Made by a program: the position numbers and the translations under genes
NCBI GenBank assembly: GCA_013288125.1
Contig: JABDCN010000015.1
Location: 1-42,005 of the forward strand
Length of the DNA stretch: 42,005 nt
Source of the DNA: Gammaproteobacteria bacterium
GTDB lineage: Bacteria; Pseudomonadota; Gammaproteobacteria; DSM-16500
Direction of reading: 5' to 3'
Notes under the pieces: generated by a model
The model's database searches: none
Told to the model about the DNA's origin: nothing
The model's input: only the letters and a program-made list of their open reading frames with translations
In this document: in pieces, positions 8,877 through 17,149 of the stretch
Layout of the letters: every line of letters begins with the position of its first letter
Position numbering within the stretch: the first letter of the stretch is position 1

Positions 8877-10178
8877 ATGTCTTTTACTTCCATACAAAAA
8901 AGAGCGTTGTTTCTTTCTTCTCTGGGCGGGGTGTTGGAATATTACGATTTTATTATCTACATCTTTCTCGCACCCATGCTAGAAAAAATATTTTTTGCTG
9001 ATAATTCAGCAGAAGTTGCAATTCTAAAAACTTTAGCTATTTTTTCTATCGGATATTTATTACGTCCTTTAGGCGGTATTATTTTTTCCCATTTTGGTGA
9101 TCGGTACGGCAGAAAAGTTGTTTTTTTATTAACCGTTGTTTTTATGGCACTCCCTTCATTTGGCATTGGTTTATTGCCAACACCTGCGCAAATTGGCATT
9201 GCTTCTCCTATTTTATTATTGTTATTAAGAATGATGCAGGGATTAGCACTTGGCGGTGAAATTCCAGCAGCGATTACGTTTGTTGCTGAGCATGCGCCAG
9301 ATAATCGTCGCGGTTTTGCTTTAGCGACTTTGTTTTTTGGTATTAACATGGGTTTAATGTTAGGTTCTTTTTCAACAACCGTTTTAACTTCCATGTTTAC
9401 GACATCACAAATTATCGACTATGCTTGGCGTATTCTTTTTTTAATTGGCGGGATATGTGGTTTGGCTTCTGTTTTTGTGCGGCGTTATTTACATGAAACA
9501 GCCGCTTTTTCTGCGTTAAAAAAAGAGGAGTTACAACGCATTCCTTTTGTTACGTTAATTAAACAAGCAAATAAACAAGTGATACAAGGTATGTTGCTTG
9601 TTTCAATTGGATGTGTTTCAGTTTTTCTTTATCTTTATTTTCCGCAATATTTACATCAATATTTTCATTATAATTATGACGAAGTGATGAGAATCAATAC
9701 GCTCTCTGTTTTTTTAATGAATATAAATATATTGATTGGCGGCTGGATGGTTGATCGTTTTGGCGGTCGAATAGTTTACTTAATTATTACAGCTTGTTTG
9801 GCTGTTTGTACTTATCCTTTATTTTTAATATTAAATAATGGTAGTACAGCGGCATTAGTGTTTGTTTATTTTGCTTTCTCAATGATGTTTGGATTTATTC
9901 CTGCTTCTTACTGCGACATGATAAGTCGATTATTTCCTACTTCAATTCGTTATTCAGGTGTTGCAGCAAGTTATAATATAGCGTTCGCATTTTTTGGCGG
10001 TTTAAGTCCCGTTATATGTACGTTAGTGATCCAAATATTTGGCTCGCCCTTTGCACCGGCCGGTTATATGGCTGCGATTGCTGTGTTATGTTGTTTGAGT
10101 TGTTATTTTGGTAAAAGAATATTTTCGCATCGAGAAGAAAAAATAACGCCATCATCGCTAGTTGAAACAGTATCTTAA
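8877..10178 (+). CDS. MFS transporter, metabolite:H+ symporter type
   Basis: A 433-aa inner-membrane carrier with about 12 membrane spans. The start chosen is the ATG at 8877, one base after the GST stop; it gives MSFTSIQKRALFLSSLGGVL followed by EYYDF, which matches the N-terminus of the ProP/KgtP/ShiA-like MHS group. A GTG at 8850 inside the GST gene would add nine residues and is less likely. Motif A reads HFGDRYGRK in the loop after TM2, and a second copy-like MVDRFGGR lies in the C-terminal half. It is likely translationally coupled to the GST gene. The transported compound cannot be read from the sequence; organic acids, proline or similar solutes are typical for the group. Confidence 0.88.
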   Translation: MSFTSIQKRALFLSSLGGVLEYYDFIIYIFLAPMLEKIFFADNSAEVAILKTLAIFSIGYLLRPLGGIIFSHFGDRYGRKVVFLLTVVFMALPSFGIGLLPTPAQIGIASPILLLLLRMMQGLALGGEIPAAITFVAEHAPDNRRGFALATLFFGINMGLMLGSFSTTVLTSMFTTSQIIDYAWRILFLIGGICGLASVFVRRYLHETAAFSALKKEELQRIPFVTLIKQANKQVIQGMLLVSIGCVSVFLYLYFPQYLHQYFHYNYDEVMRINTLSVFLMNINILIGGWMVDRFGGRIVYLIITACLAVCTYPLFLILNNGSTAALVFVYFAFSMMFGFIPASYCDMISRLFPTSIRYSGVAASYNIAFAFFGGLSPVICTLVIQIFGSPFAPAGYMAAIAVLCCLSCYFGKRIFSHREEKITPSSLVETVS

Positions 10179-10212
10179 AATCAATATCACATCACATTAA
10201 TGTTCAATTTTA

Positions 10213-10242
10213 TTGCATATTGATGATTAATTAATATATAAT
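10213..10242 (+). promoter_or_regulatory. Predicted sigma-70 promoter for the 706-aa protein gene
   Basis: TTGCAT at 10213-10218 and TATAAT at 10237-10242 are separated by 18 bases, close to the sigma-70 consensus. They lie about 60 bases before the ATG at 10302, which has a GAGGAAAAGG ribosome binding site. Confidence 0.55.
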
Positions 10243-10301
10243 ACACTAATAAGAATGATAACCTGTGTTTATTTTAAACAAGATAATCGAGGAAAAGGTG
10301 C

Positions 10302-12422
10302 ATGCAACGTACTCTAACAGATAGAAGAACATCAGAACAACAAGAAAAAATGGATCAATTACTTAAAGAAAAAGCTGAACTTATTCGATATTGTTCAGCT
10401 CCACCGACGTATTTTTTAACGGCGTCGCTCTCTTATATTTCCCTGATGATGCTTGATAGATTACGTGCATATTGTGAAAAAGAAATCTCGACGAATCCAG
10501 ATAGTGCAATAAATGCTTGGTTTCGTAAGGGATCGGAGGAGGCGAGTGTTATTTATGAGTACGAAAAAGAGAATGAATACTTTCGATCTTATGCTAATGA
10601 AGAGCAGAGAAAGCTGGAATTAAATAAAAAAACAGTACTTGAATATGATGTTATACTGAAACGACCGGGTTTGAGTGATCAAGAACTTCGTGACTTGAAA
10701 GAACTGAGAGCGTCGACGATGGAAACTATTGCTAACGCAGAAAGGCAAGTAGCATCGCGTCTCTTAAAAATTGAAAAAGAGTTAGAGCATCATGCTTATC
10801 GTTTTGGTAAGCATAAAATAGAACATGAAAATCTTGCTGTAATTAATCGTTATTATGAAGTGGGTAGGTGTTTTTTATCATTTATACCAGTTATGTATGA
10901 TTGTACACATCAACGAATTAGCAGATATTATCAAAACTTTTTTTATCCTTCTCTACCATTTTCCCAAATGAATATAAAAACATCTCAACAGGCTGCTACA
11001 ACGATTAAATATTTAGAAGATCAAGTTGAAAGTTTAAAAAAAATAGCACAAAGAAACAAACGTATTGCAAGATGTTTTAGTATTTGTATTATTCCAATTG
11101 CTATTTATCAACTTTTCCAAACAATTGATTTTCGTTCTATCGGTGATGCTGTTATATCACTATCATTGTTTTTTGCTCTTTACGGGGTGCTTGAAATAGC
11201 CTCGAGAGATTTTTTCTCAGATTTTGATTTTTCTCATGAAACACGTCAAAAAAATGAAATAATTAAGGCTAAACAAATTTTAAAAAATACACTTCATGAT
11301 ACGCAAGAAAAATATCATATTAGTTTAACGGTACAAGAAGGAAAATTTAAATCTCCTGACACAGATGAATCTCATCAATGTATTTCACTCATTTTTCAAG
11401 GTGAGGGTAAAACGCTTAAACGTTCAGCATTGGTGTTGCAAATAGAGTTATTATTTCAGAAGTATGGGCTTGATTGCGTCGATAAAGGGAGTAATTATAT
11501 TTCTTTTTCTATTTCGTCTTTATTGTCGCTTATACCTGAAAAAGTGGCAGAGTTGAACCAGGAGCTGGAAATTATTGCAACGAGAACACGTAATACTGAT
11601 CGATTGTTAACGCAATTTAAAATATTAGCAAACGAAAAAAATATTGATTTTATGACATATAAACCAGAGAGTGATGAAAATGGATTGCGTATTATTCGTG
11701 TTTTTATTGGCAAAAATAACAGTAATAATCATGAAGCAATATTAAAATTATTTTCCGATGCAGAAATTGTAATGCAAAATGATCAGCGTATTGAATTATT
11801 AACCAACCTACCATTAGATGAAGATAGGTTTAAAACATTTCTTTCTCCGCCAAAGGCAGGTAGTAGAAAAGGGACGCAACAAACAGGAGAGGATTTTCAT
11901 TCTGTTTCAGCGAAATCAACAACTATTCGAGCTAAAACGTCGCGGCATGTGACTAAGCAAATGAGAGAAGAACAAGAGAAAGAAAAGGAAAAGAAAGAGA
12001 GAGAGGAAAAGAGAAAGCAAATTGAAGAACAAAAATCTAAAGATAAAGAGCAAGCATTACAAAAGAAAGAAAGAGGTGAATATATTACGGGAAGAGGTAT
12101 TACCGCTGGTATTTACCGTTTGGTGAATAATCTTAAAAGATCTGATTTTCCTAGTGAAGCGCTTTATGATGCTGTATATGATCAAGTATGTCAAAAAATT
12201 AATGAAGCACATATGGCAGGTGCGAGAGAAGGAGCGATTGGTTTTGTTTTTATTGATCCAAAGAGAGTAACTTTTAATGGAAAAATTTTTGATTCTACTG
12301 GTAAATATAAGTTTAAAGGAGATAATGGAAATATAAGTATTTATTGTCGACAAGTAGGAGCAACCTATTATGCGGAGAGTGTGGATTTAAAACACGCTAA
12401 ACAAAGACATAACAAAATTTAA
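10302..12422 (+). CDS. 706-aa coiled-coil protein with one hydrophobic hairpin; unknown, effector-like
   Basis: I do not recognise this protein. The N-terminal 250 residues are charged and predicted helical or coiled coil (for example EKEISTNPDSAINAWF, ENEYFRSYANEEQRKLELNK). A hydrophobic stretch at about 256-305 could form a membrane hairpin. A mixed alpha/beta region follows (about 330-520), then a very highly charged Glu/Lys/Arg helix at about 548-593 (MREEQEKEKEKKEREEKRKQ) and a compact C-terminal segment of about 110 residues with YITGRGITAGIYRLVNNL. It has no signal peptide. It has its own promoter-like sequence and ribosome binding site. Large, lineage-specific coiled-coil proteins with a membrane hairpin are common among translocated effectors of Legionellales; that role is inference only. 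Confidence 0.75.
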   Translation: MQRTLTDRRTSEQQEKMDQLLKEKAELIRYCSAPPTYFLTASLSYISLMMLDRLRAYCEKEISTNPDSAINAWFRKGSEEASVIYEYEKENEYFRSYANEEQRKLELNKKTVLEYDVILKRPGLSDQELRDLKELRASTMETIANAERQVASRLLKIEKELEHHAYRFGKHKIEHENLAVINRYYEVGRCFLSFIPVMYDCTHQRISRYYQNFFYPSLPFSQMNIKTSQQAATTIKYLEDQVESLKKIAQRNKRIARCFSICIIPIAIYQLFQTIDFRSIGDAVISLSLFFALYGVLEIASRDFFSDFDFSHETRQKNEIIKAKQILKNTLHDTQEKYHISLTVQEGKFKSPDTDESHQCISLIFQGEGKTLKRSALVLQIELLFQKYGLDCVDKGSNYISFSISSLLSLIPEKVAELNQELEIIATRTRNTDRLLTQFKILANEKNIDFMTYKPESDENGLRIIRVFIGKNNSNNHEAILKLFSDAEIVMQNDQRIELLTNLPLDEDRFKTFLSPPKAGSRKGTQQTGEDFHSVSAKSTTIRAKTSRHVTKQMREEQEKEKEKKEREEKRKQIEEQKSKDKEQALQKKERGEYITGRGITAGIYRLVNNLKRSDFPSEALYDAVYDQVCQKINEAHMAGAREGAIGFVFIDPKRVTFNGKIFDSTGKYKFKGDNGNISIYCRQVGATYYAESVDLKHAKQRHNKI

Positions 12423-12434
12423 GGATTATATAAT

Positions 12435-13031
12435 ATGGAAGTTAAAACACTAGGTATCTTACTATTCGATGAGTTTGAATTACTTGATGTAACAGGGCCG
12501 GTAGAAATGTTTGGCGCTTTGCCAGACAAAATTAAACTTGTTTTTATTGCGGAAGAAAAAAAATTAATTCGATCAACACAATCATTATCTGTTATGCCTG
12601 ATACTGATATTAATCATGTTGCAAACTTAAATTATTTGCTTGTACCTGGCGGTAAAGGAACGCGAACACTTATTTATCATCAAGTATTATTAAACTGGAT
12701 AAAAGAACAAGCTAATAAAGTAGAATTATTATTAAGCGTTTGCACAGGCGCAGCACTACTTGCTAAAGCGGGTGTGCTTGATCATCGCAAAGCGACTTCT
12801 AATAAACTTGCTTTTGAATGGGTGAAGGAACAAGGCCCTAAGACAAATTGGATTAGACAGGCCCGCTGGGTTGATGATGGTAATATTATTACATCATCGG
12901 GCGTTGCTGCCGGTATTGATATGAGTTTATATGTGATTGCACGTTTGTTTGGTCAGGAAATGCGAGATCATGCGGCAAGAAAGACAGAATATCAGCATAG
13001 TGAAAATCCTGAAAATGATCCTTTTGCGTAA
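12435..13031 (+). CDS. DJ-1/PfpI family protein, isonitrile hydratase-like
   Basis: A 198-aa class I glutamine-amidotransferase-like protein. The N-terminus TLGILLFDEFELLDVTGPVE carries the acidic residue that supports the nucleophile. VPGGKGTR (about 70-77) and the nucleophile elbow LLSVCTGAALLAKAGVLD with Cys103 are clear, followed by KATSNKLAFEWV. The pattern matches the cyclohexyl-isocyanide hydratase/AraC-N-terminal-like subgroup rather than true PfpI proteases. It starts 12 bases after the 706-aa gene and may be read from the same transcript. It ends just before a palindromic repeat. The actual substrate is unknown. Confidence 0.88.
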   Translation: MEVKTLGILLFDEFELLDVTGPVEMFGALPDKIKLVFIAEEKKLIRSTQSLSVMPDTDINHVANLNYLLVPGGKGTRTLIYHQVLLNWIKEQANKVELLLSVCTGAALLAKAGVLDHRKATSNKLAFEWVKEQGPKTNWIRQARWVDDGNIITSSGVAAGIDMSLYVIARLFGQEMRDHAARKTEYQHSENPENDPFA

Positions 13032-13045
13032 GTAATACCCTAGTT

Positions 13046-13127
13046 TTGTCATCCTGAGCGTAGCGAAGGATCGCAAAAAAAGATTATAATACATGCTAGT
13101 GATCCTTCGCTACGCTCAGGATGACAA
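13046..13127. repeat. Inverted repeat, family B copy 1
   Basis: Perfect 27-base arms at 13046-13072 (TTGTCATCCTGAGCGTAGCG then AAGGATC) and 13101-13127, with a 28-base AT-rich loop. It lies between the DJ-1 and deformylase genes, both on the plus strand. The same arm recurs at 33512-33630. It is probably a dispersed non-autonomous element or REP; as RNA it would form a long stable hairpin. Confidence 0.92.
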
Positions 13128-13170
13128 TGCTGTGTAACACGAGTAAACCAATAAACCATCGAGCGATACC

Positions 13171-13779
13171 ATGCCCAGCCTATTATTTTTTGTAGAAAAG
13201 ACGCACCCTATTTTGCGTGAAGTCATGCCTGAAATAACGGATTTCAGTGATCCCGCTTTACGTCAATTAATTGATGACATGTGTTATTCCATTATGCCGC
13301 CACAATTAAAAGCAGCCAGCGCACCGCATGAAAGTGCGGCGGGAATGGCGGCTAATCAATGGGGAATTAATAAAAGGGTATTTATTTTTACACCTGATGG
13401 GTCGGGAGAAGGCAATAGAATGGAAGTGATGATTAATCCTTCTTATGTTCCGTTGGCTCGATTTGGAGAAACACAACCTAAGCTAATCACAGGGTTTGAA
13501 GGATGTTTCTCTATCCCATTAACAGTAGGTAAAGTGAATCGTTATGAAGCGATTTCAGCAACTTATTATGATATTCATGGTAAAAAAATTGAGTGTATCA
13601 TGGAAGGCTGGGAAGCACGTGTTTTTCAACACGAAACGGATCATTTAAATGGAAAATTATTTGATGGGAAATGCGATCAATTTGCTGGGCCAGATTGTGT
13701 AGAGCGTATTGTTTTTAATAATGATGAAGAAATGGAAGCGTATTGGATGAATCAAGTTAGATTGAGTCGGGAACGTTAA
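13171..13779 (+). CDS. def: Peptide deformylase
   Basis: A 202-aa metal-dependent deformylase that removes the formyl group from nascent proteins. All three motifs are present: GMAANQWG (58-65, motif 1, usually GxGLAAxQ), EGCFSIP (110-116, motif 2 with metal ligand Cys112) and QHETDHLNG (153-161, motif 3 with two His ligands and the catalytic Glu). The variants GMAANQ and EGCFS, instead of GLAAxQ and EGCLS, suggest a divergent or second deformylase rather than the fmt-linked copy. There is no fmt gene next to it. Confidence 0.93.
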   Translation: MPSLLFFVEKTHPILREVMPEITDFSDPALRQLIDDMCYSIMPPQLKAASAPHESAAGMAANQWGINKRVFIFTPDGSGEGNRMEVMINPSYVPLARFGETQPKLITGFEGCFSIPLTVGKVNRYEAISATYYDIHGKKIECIMEGWEARVFQHETDHLNGKLFDGKCDQFAGPDCVERIVFNNDEEMEAYWMNQVRLSRER

Positions 13780-13819
13780 GGTAAATTTGAATCTAGGGAA
13801 ATGTATTAAAGGAGCGATC

Positions 13820-14185
13820 ATGGATTGGTCAATGATACAAAAAATTGTTGTGATAATTCAGCATATTGTTTCATCAATAGGCGTGTTAATTATTATTTCT
13901 GGTGTTATTTATTCTATCTGTCAATATCTGTACTCTCTACTGAGCGCTAATTTTAATGCGGCTGATTTTACCGCAGAGGGCGCTAACATTAATGCTATTC
14001 GGCTTCATTTAGGACGAATATTAATTTTAGGATTAGAATTTATTGTCGCAGCTGATTTAATCGGTACGACGACAACACCGGATTATTATGCCGTTGGTTT
14101 ATTAGCCATTATCGTCCTTGTTAGAACAGTCCTTAGTTTTTCAATTAATCGCGAACTCATGTCCATTAGTAAAGGTGAAGGTTAA
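13820..14185 (+). CDS. DUF1622 family membrane protein
   Basis: A 121-aa inner-membrane protein with three hydrophobic segments (about 7-38, 66-84, 91-107). The start is set at the ATG at 13820 because AAAGGAG lies just upstream; an in-frame start at 13787 would add residues without homology. The conserved part around IRLHLGRILILGLEFIVAAD, followed by LIGTTTTPDY, is typical of DUF1622. The function of the family is unknown. It lies between def and an MFS gene, each 15-40 bases away, probably as one transcript. Confidence 0.85.
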   Translation: MDWSMIQKIVVIIQHIVSSIGVLIIISGVIYSICQYLYSLLSANFNAADFTAEGANINAIRLHLGRILILGLEFIVAADLIGTTTTPDYYAVGLLAIIVLVRTVLSFSINRELMSISKGEG

Positions 14186-14200
14186 CTTCGGAGTTGATGT

Positions 14201-15436
14201 ATGCAAACAGTTAGTTCAAAAAAATCATTTATGTTAGCTGCGTCACCTTTATTTTTGGTGATCTTTATAGACAGTATGGGATTGGGCTTAGTTTTTCCAA
14301 TTTTAAATTCATTATTATTCGATGCTAACGCACATTTTTTTTCTCATAACTTAAATACCGGTTTACGTAATTTTTTATATGGTTTAACCATATGCATTTA
14401 CATGTTTTGTTGGTTTTTTGGCGCCGCTTTTTTGGGTGATTTGTCAGACCAAATGGGAAGAAAAAAATCATTAATGATTTGTTTGGGCGGCGCTGTTATC
14501 GGTTATCTTTTTTCTGCGATATCGGTAGTTTTTTCTAGTTATACTTTACTGATGATCGGTCGTGTGATTGCTGGTTTTACGGCGGGCAGTCAATCGATTG
14601 CTCAAGCTGCCATCGTCGATATCAGTGAACCTGAACACAAAGCGAGAAATCTCGGATTGATTTTATTTTTTACTTCAGTCGGGTTTGCGGTAGGCCCTGT
14701 CATTGGTGGATTATTATCGGCATCTTCACTCATATCTTGGTTTAATTTTGACACGCCATTTTATTTTGCTGCAGCCATTTCATTCTTAAATGCAATTTTA
14801 CTGCAATATTTATTTCGTGAAACTTTTACTAAAACAGGTAAAATTCAATTTAAATTACATCATGCCATTGGAATTTTTTTATCAGCATTTAAATATGACA
14901 CGATTCGTGAATTGTCAATTATTTTGTTAGTGATGATTTTTGGTTGGTCGGGTTTCTATTCTTTTATTTCAATGTATCTGTTGCGCATCTATCAATTTAC
15001 TTCTTTACAGAATGGATTTTATATGGGATTGATGGGTGTGGGTTTTGGTATTGGTACAGGATTTTTAATTGATCCTCTAACAAAAAGATTTTCATTAAAA
15101 TCGTGTGCGACGGCAGGATGTCTATTAGCTGCTTTAGGTATTGTGTTAACTATTCTCGCACCTCGCGTCACATTTGTATGGGTATATGTTGTTTTTATCA
15201 CTATTATGGTAGCAATTGCTTATTCTACGATTCTCACTTTATTTTCAAATCAAGTGGATGCCTCTTCACAAGGCTGGGTCATGGGGATTACAGGCGCCAT
15301 CATGGCATTTGCTTTTGGTATGAATGGCTTTTTGCTAGGCGTGTTAGCAAATTTTAGTCCTCAAGTGCCATTATTTGTTTCAGCGGCTTGTTTGTTACTT
15401 GCTGGTGTATTGATGCAATTGATTTTCAAAAAATAA
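14201..15436 (+). CDS. MFS transporter, TetA/multidrug type
   Basis: A 411-aa inner-membrane protein with about 12 spans. The N-terminus has FIDSMGLGLVFPIL in TM1, motif A reads FLGDLSDQMGRKKSL after TM2, and TM5 carries motif C-like GFAVGPVIGGLL, the mark of drug:H+ antiporters. This places it in the DHA1 group with TetA-like proteins. GGAGTTG precedes the ATG and the gene starts 15 bases after the DUF1622 gene. The substrate is unknown; Legionella relatives of this group include siderophore exporters, but nothing here points to one. Confidence 0.87.
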   Translation: MQTVSSKKSFMLAASPLFLVIFIDSMGLGLVFPILNSLLFDANAHFFSHNLNTGLRNFLYGLTICIYMFCWFFGAAFLGDLSDQMGRKKSLMICLGGAVIGYLFSAISVVFSSYTLLMIGRVIAGFTAGSQSIAQAAIVDISEPEHKARNLGLILFFTSVGFAVGPVIGGLLSASSLISWFNFDTPFYFAAAISFLNAILLQYLFRETFTKTGKIQFKLHHAIGIFLSAFKYDTIRELSIILLVMIFGWSGFYSFISMYLLRIYQFTSLQNGFYMGLMGVGFGIGTGFLIDPLTKRFSLKSCATAGCLLAALGIVLTILAPRVTFVWVYVVFITIMVAIAYSTILTLFSNQVDASSQGWVMGITGAIMAFAFGMNGFLLGVLANFSPQVPLFVSAACLLLAGVLMQLIFKK

Positions 15437-15437
15437 A

Positions 15438-15496
15438 TGGGGTCAGGCTTGCGTCATTGCATCTTGATACAATGCAATGACGCAAGCCTGACCCCA
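15438..15496. repeat. Palindrome with GGGGTCAGGCTTG tips, family D copy 2
   Basis: Perfect 25-base arms at 15438-15462 and 15472-15496 with a 9-base loop. The tips TGGGGTCAGGCTTGC match copy 1 at 8130-8188, but the inner arms (GTCATTGCAT) differ from copy 1 and still pair perfectly. It starts two bases after the MFS stop codon, so it may serve as its terminator. Confidence 0.9.
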
Positions 15497-15553
15497 TATC
15501 CAAGCGTAGCTTCGTATGATATTTTATTAATTTTTAACAAAAGGAACTGTAAA

Positions 15554-16123
15554 ATGAAATTGAAATTATTAGTCTCTCTCGCTGCTGTTTCATTCGTATT
15601 CGCAAGTTTGCCGGTATATGCAAATACAAATCCTGCTGCTAACGATACGACCCAAACAGCAGCCACTGCTTCTCAACAACAAGAAGATGGCGCAATTGTC
15701 GCCTCAATTGTTGCATTAAATCATAACGAAATTAATGCAGCTAGATTGGCGTTGCATAAGACAAAAAATCCTATCGTTATTCAATTTGCGAAGATGATGA
15801 TAGCGCAACATACCGAAAGTCTGAACGCTACCTTGAAACTTGCTCACAGTCTTAAAATTAAAATGGTAAATACTAGTGAAGTGATGCAGTTACAGGCAAA
15901 TGGTCGTGCGGGCTTGAAGAAACTTTCCACATTAAAAGGCTCTGCATTTGATAAAGCTTATATCAATGCGATGGTGGCAGGCCATGAAAATGCACTTCAG
16001 TTGATTGATACGCTTTCAAGCCAGACCAGTAATACCACATTGCAAAATCACTTGGCAATGACGAGGAAGGTAGTGGAACATCATTTAGCGATGGCTAAAG
16101 AAGATCAAGTTAAATTGGCGTAA
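15554..16123 (+). CDS. Secreted DUF4142 protein
   Basis: A 189-aa protein. The start is the ATG at 15554, preceded by AAGGAAC, which gives a normal Sec signal peptide (MKLKLLVSLAAVSFVFASLP, cleavage near VYA). Starting at 15437 would place the signal in the middle and run through a palindrome, so it is rejected. The mature protein is an all-alpha DUF4142 domain (about 45-188) with the typical NHNEINAARLAL, QFAKMMIAQH and MVAGHENALQLID helices; the paired His residues are family features of this ferritin-like fold. Periplasmic or extracellular; function unknown. Confidence 0.9.
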   Translation: MKLKLLVSLAAVSFVFASLPVYANTNPAANDTTQTAATASQQQEDGAIVASIVALNHNEINAARLALHKTKNPIVIQFAKMMIAQHTESLNATLKLAHSLKIKMVNTSEVMQLQANGRAGLKKLSTLKGSAFDKAYINAMVAGHENALQLIDTLSSQTSNTTLQNHLAMTRKVVEHHLAMAKEDQVKLA

Positions 16124-16210
16124 GAAACACAGGGATTCTGTCAGGTCACGATAAGTAATAATTGAGTCTCTGTTGTTGCGTGGAATTAGGTTTTGTTGTT
16201 CTAAAGAGCT

Positions 16211-16347
16211 AAGTCTCGTCGTTGCGAGGAGTACGCGAAGCGTACGACGAAGCAATCTATGTAAAGGCTTGCCCCAGCATGTTTTTAGCTGGGGTTGTCT
16301 GGATTGCTTCGTCGTACGCTTCGCGTACTCCTCGCAACGACAGACTT
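16211..16347. repeat. Long inverted repeat, family A copy 1, with inner hairpin
   Basis: Perfect 40-base arms at 16218-16257 and 16302-16341 start GTCGTTGCGAGGAGTACGCG; with one bulged base they extend outward to AAGTCT/AGACTT. Each arm contains its own small hairpin (GTACGC-GAA-GCGTAC). The 44-base loop carries a 7-base stem (CCCCAGC at 16272-16278, GCTGGGG at 16288-16294). It fills the 289-base gap between the convergent DUF4142 and BON genes, which otherwise shows nothing. MITE-like. Confidence 0.92.
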
Positions 16348-16412
16348 CCTTCCTATAGCAGAATTGAACTGTTGTCAGTTGGATTGTCAAATTCTTAGCT
16401 TTGAATAGGTTG

Positions 16413-16727
16413 TTAAAAATACCGCCTAATTTGAATCCTCGACCTTACATATTTCACACAAGGCACTCTTTCTGCCAACATGATGGCAATACAACGTTGG
16501 GTATAATTCTCAACTGTTCCACTTAAGGTCACAACTCGTTCGTTTGTATCCACCAATACGTGTTGATCTGCAAGACCCGTATCACCAGCCAAACGGGTTT
16601 GTATATTCGTTGTCATATCTTCATCAGTCATGCTATTAGGACAATTGCAATGTCTCATTGTTAGCGTGGAACAACCGCTAAAAATGAGACATAAGATCAG
16701 CAGTAATGAATACTTCAAACTATTCAC
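16413..16727 (-). CDS. BON-domain outer-membrane-type lipoprotein at the end of the msh operon
   Basis: A 104-aa protein. The start chosen is the GTG at 16727: it is preceded by TAGGGAA at good spacing and opens with a lipoprotein signal (VNSLKYSLLLILCLIFSGCS) with lipobox FSGC. A reading from 16895 runs antisense to frame within the pilin gene and has no coding sense. The mature part is one BON domain (about 38-104: MTTNIQTRLAGDTGLADQHV, VVTLSGTVENYTQR, LAERVPCVKYVRS). BON domains bind membranes or glycans in proteins such as OsmY and DolP. Its start lies 17 bases after the mshA stop, so it is probably read with the pilus genes. Confidence 0.82.
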   Translation of the reverse strand: MNSLKYSLLLILCLIFSGCSTLTMRHCNCPNSMTDEDMTTNIQTRLAGDTGLADQHVLVDTNERVVTLSGTVENYTQRCIAIMLAERVPCVKYVRSRIQIRRYF

Positions 16728-16744
16728 GCTATTCCCTATATCAC

Positions 16745-17122
16745 TTAAGCGACGCCAGTCGCAGAGAATGTTGCGGTTGTAGAGCTGGGTCCTGTCAGTG
16801 TACAGGTAACTGTTGCACCTGCGGTCACCGAGGCTGCTGTTATGGTATAACCCGATGGTAAGCCACCTTGTAAGGCACTGGCGACATCTGTGCAATTAGC
16901 AACAGCAACACCTAAGGTAGAGCTTAATTGACGGGCAGCATAATTACTGGCGTTGGCAGCGGATAAAGCACCAGCAATGGCAATCGTTGCATTGCTTTGC
17001 GCAGTTGATGAGATATTAATAAATTTCGGGATGGCAATTGCCGCTAAAATACCAATAATAGCAATGACAATAACCAATTCGATCAAAGTAAACCCTTTAC
17101 GAGAGCGTAGAAGACTGTTCAT
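16745..17122 (-). CDS. mshA: Type IV pilin, major MSHA pilin-like
   Basis: A 125-aa prepilin. The type III leader MNSLLRSRKG is cut by the prepilin peptidase before Phe; the mature N-terminus FTLIELVIVIAIIGILAAIA has Glu at +5. The globular part holds two cysteines (VANC and TVTC), placed to form the C-terminal D-region disulfide. It is short for a major pilin. AGGAAAT precedes the ATG, 27 bases after mshG. Its position behind mshG matches mshA/mshB of Vibrio. There is no separate promoter that I could see. Whether it is the major subunit or MshB-like is inferred from being the only pilin on this strand. Confidence 0.85.
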   Translation of the reverse strand: MNSLLRSRKGFTLIELVIVIAIIGILAAIAIPKFINISSTAQSNATIAIAGALSAANASNYAARQLSSTLGVAVANCTDVASALQGGLPSGYTITAASVTAGATVTCTLTGPSSTTATFSATGVA

Positions 17123-17149
17123 GCAATATTTCCTTATAAATAAAAAATC

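Noticed and set aside
10179-10301. Terminator for the MFS transporter gene
   Set aside because: No stem-loop with a T-run was found; the region is better explained by the promoter at 10213-10242.
16085-16390. Open frames on both strands through the family A repeats at 16.2 kb and 22.3 kb
   Set aside because: The translated text only reflects the palindromic repeat (RRCEEYAKRTTKQS-like), with no ribosome binding site.
16728-16895. Upstream extension of the BON lipoprotein gene into mshA
   Set aside because: The extension overlaps the pilin in another frame; the GTG at 16727 has a good ribosome binding site and begins the lipoprotein signal.
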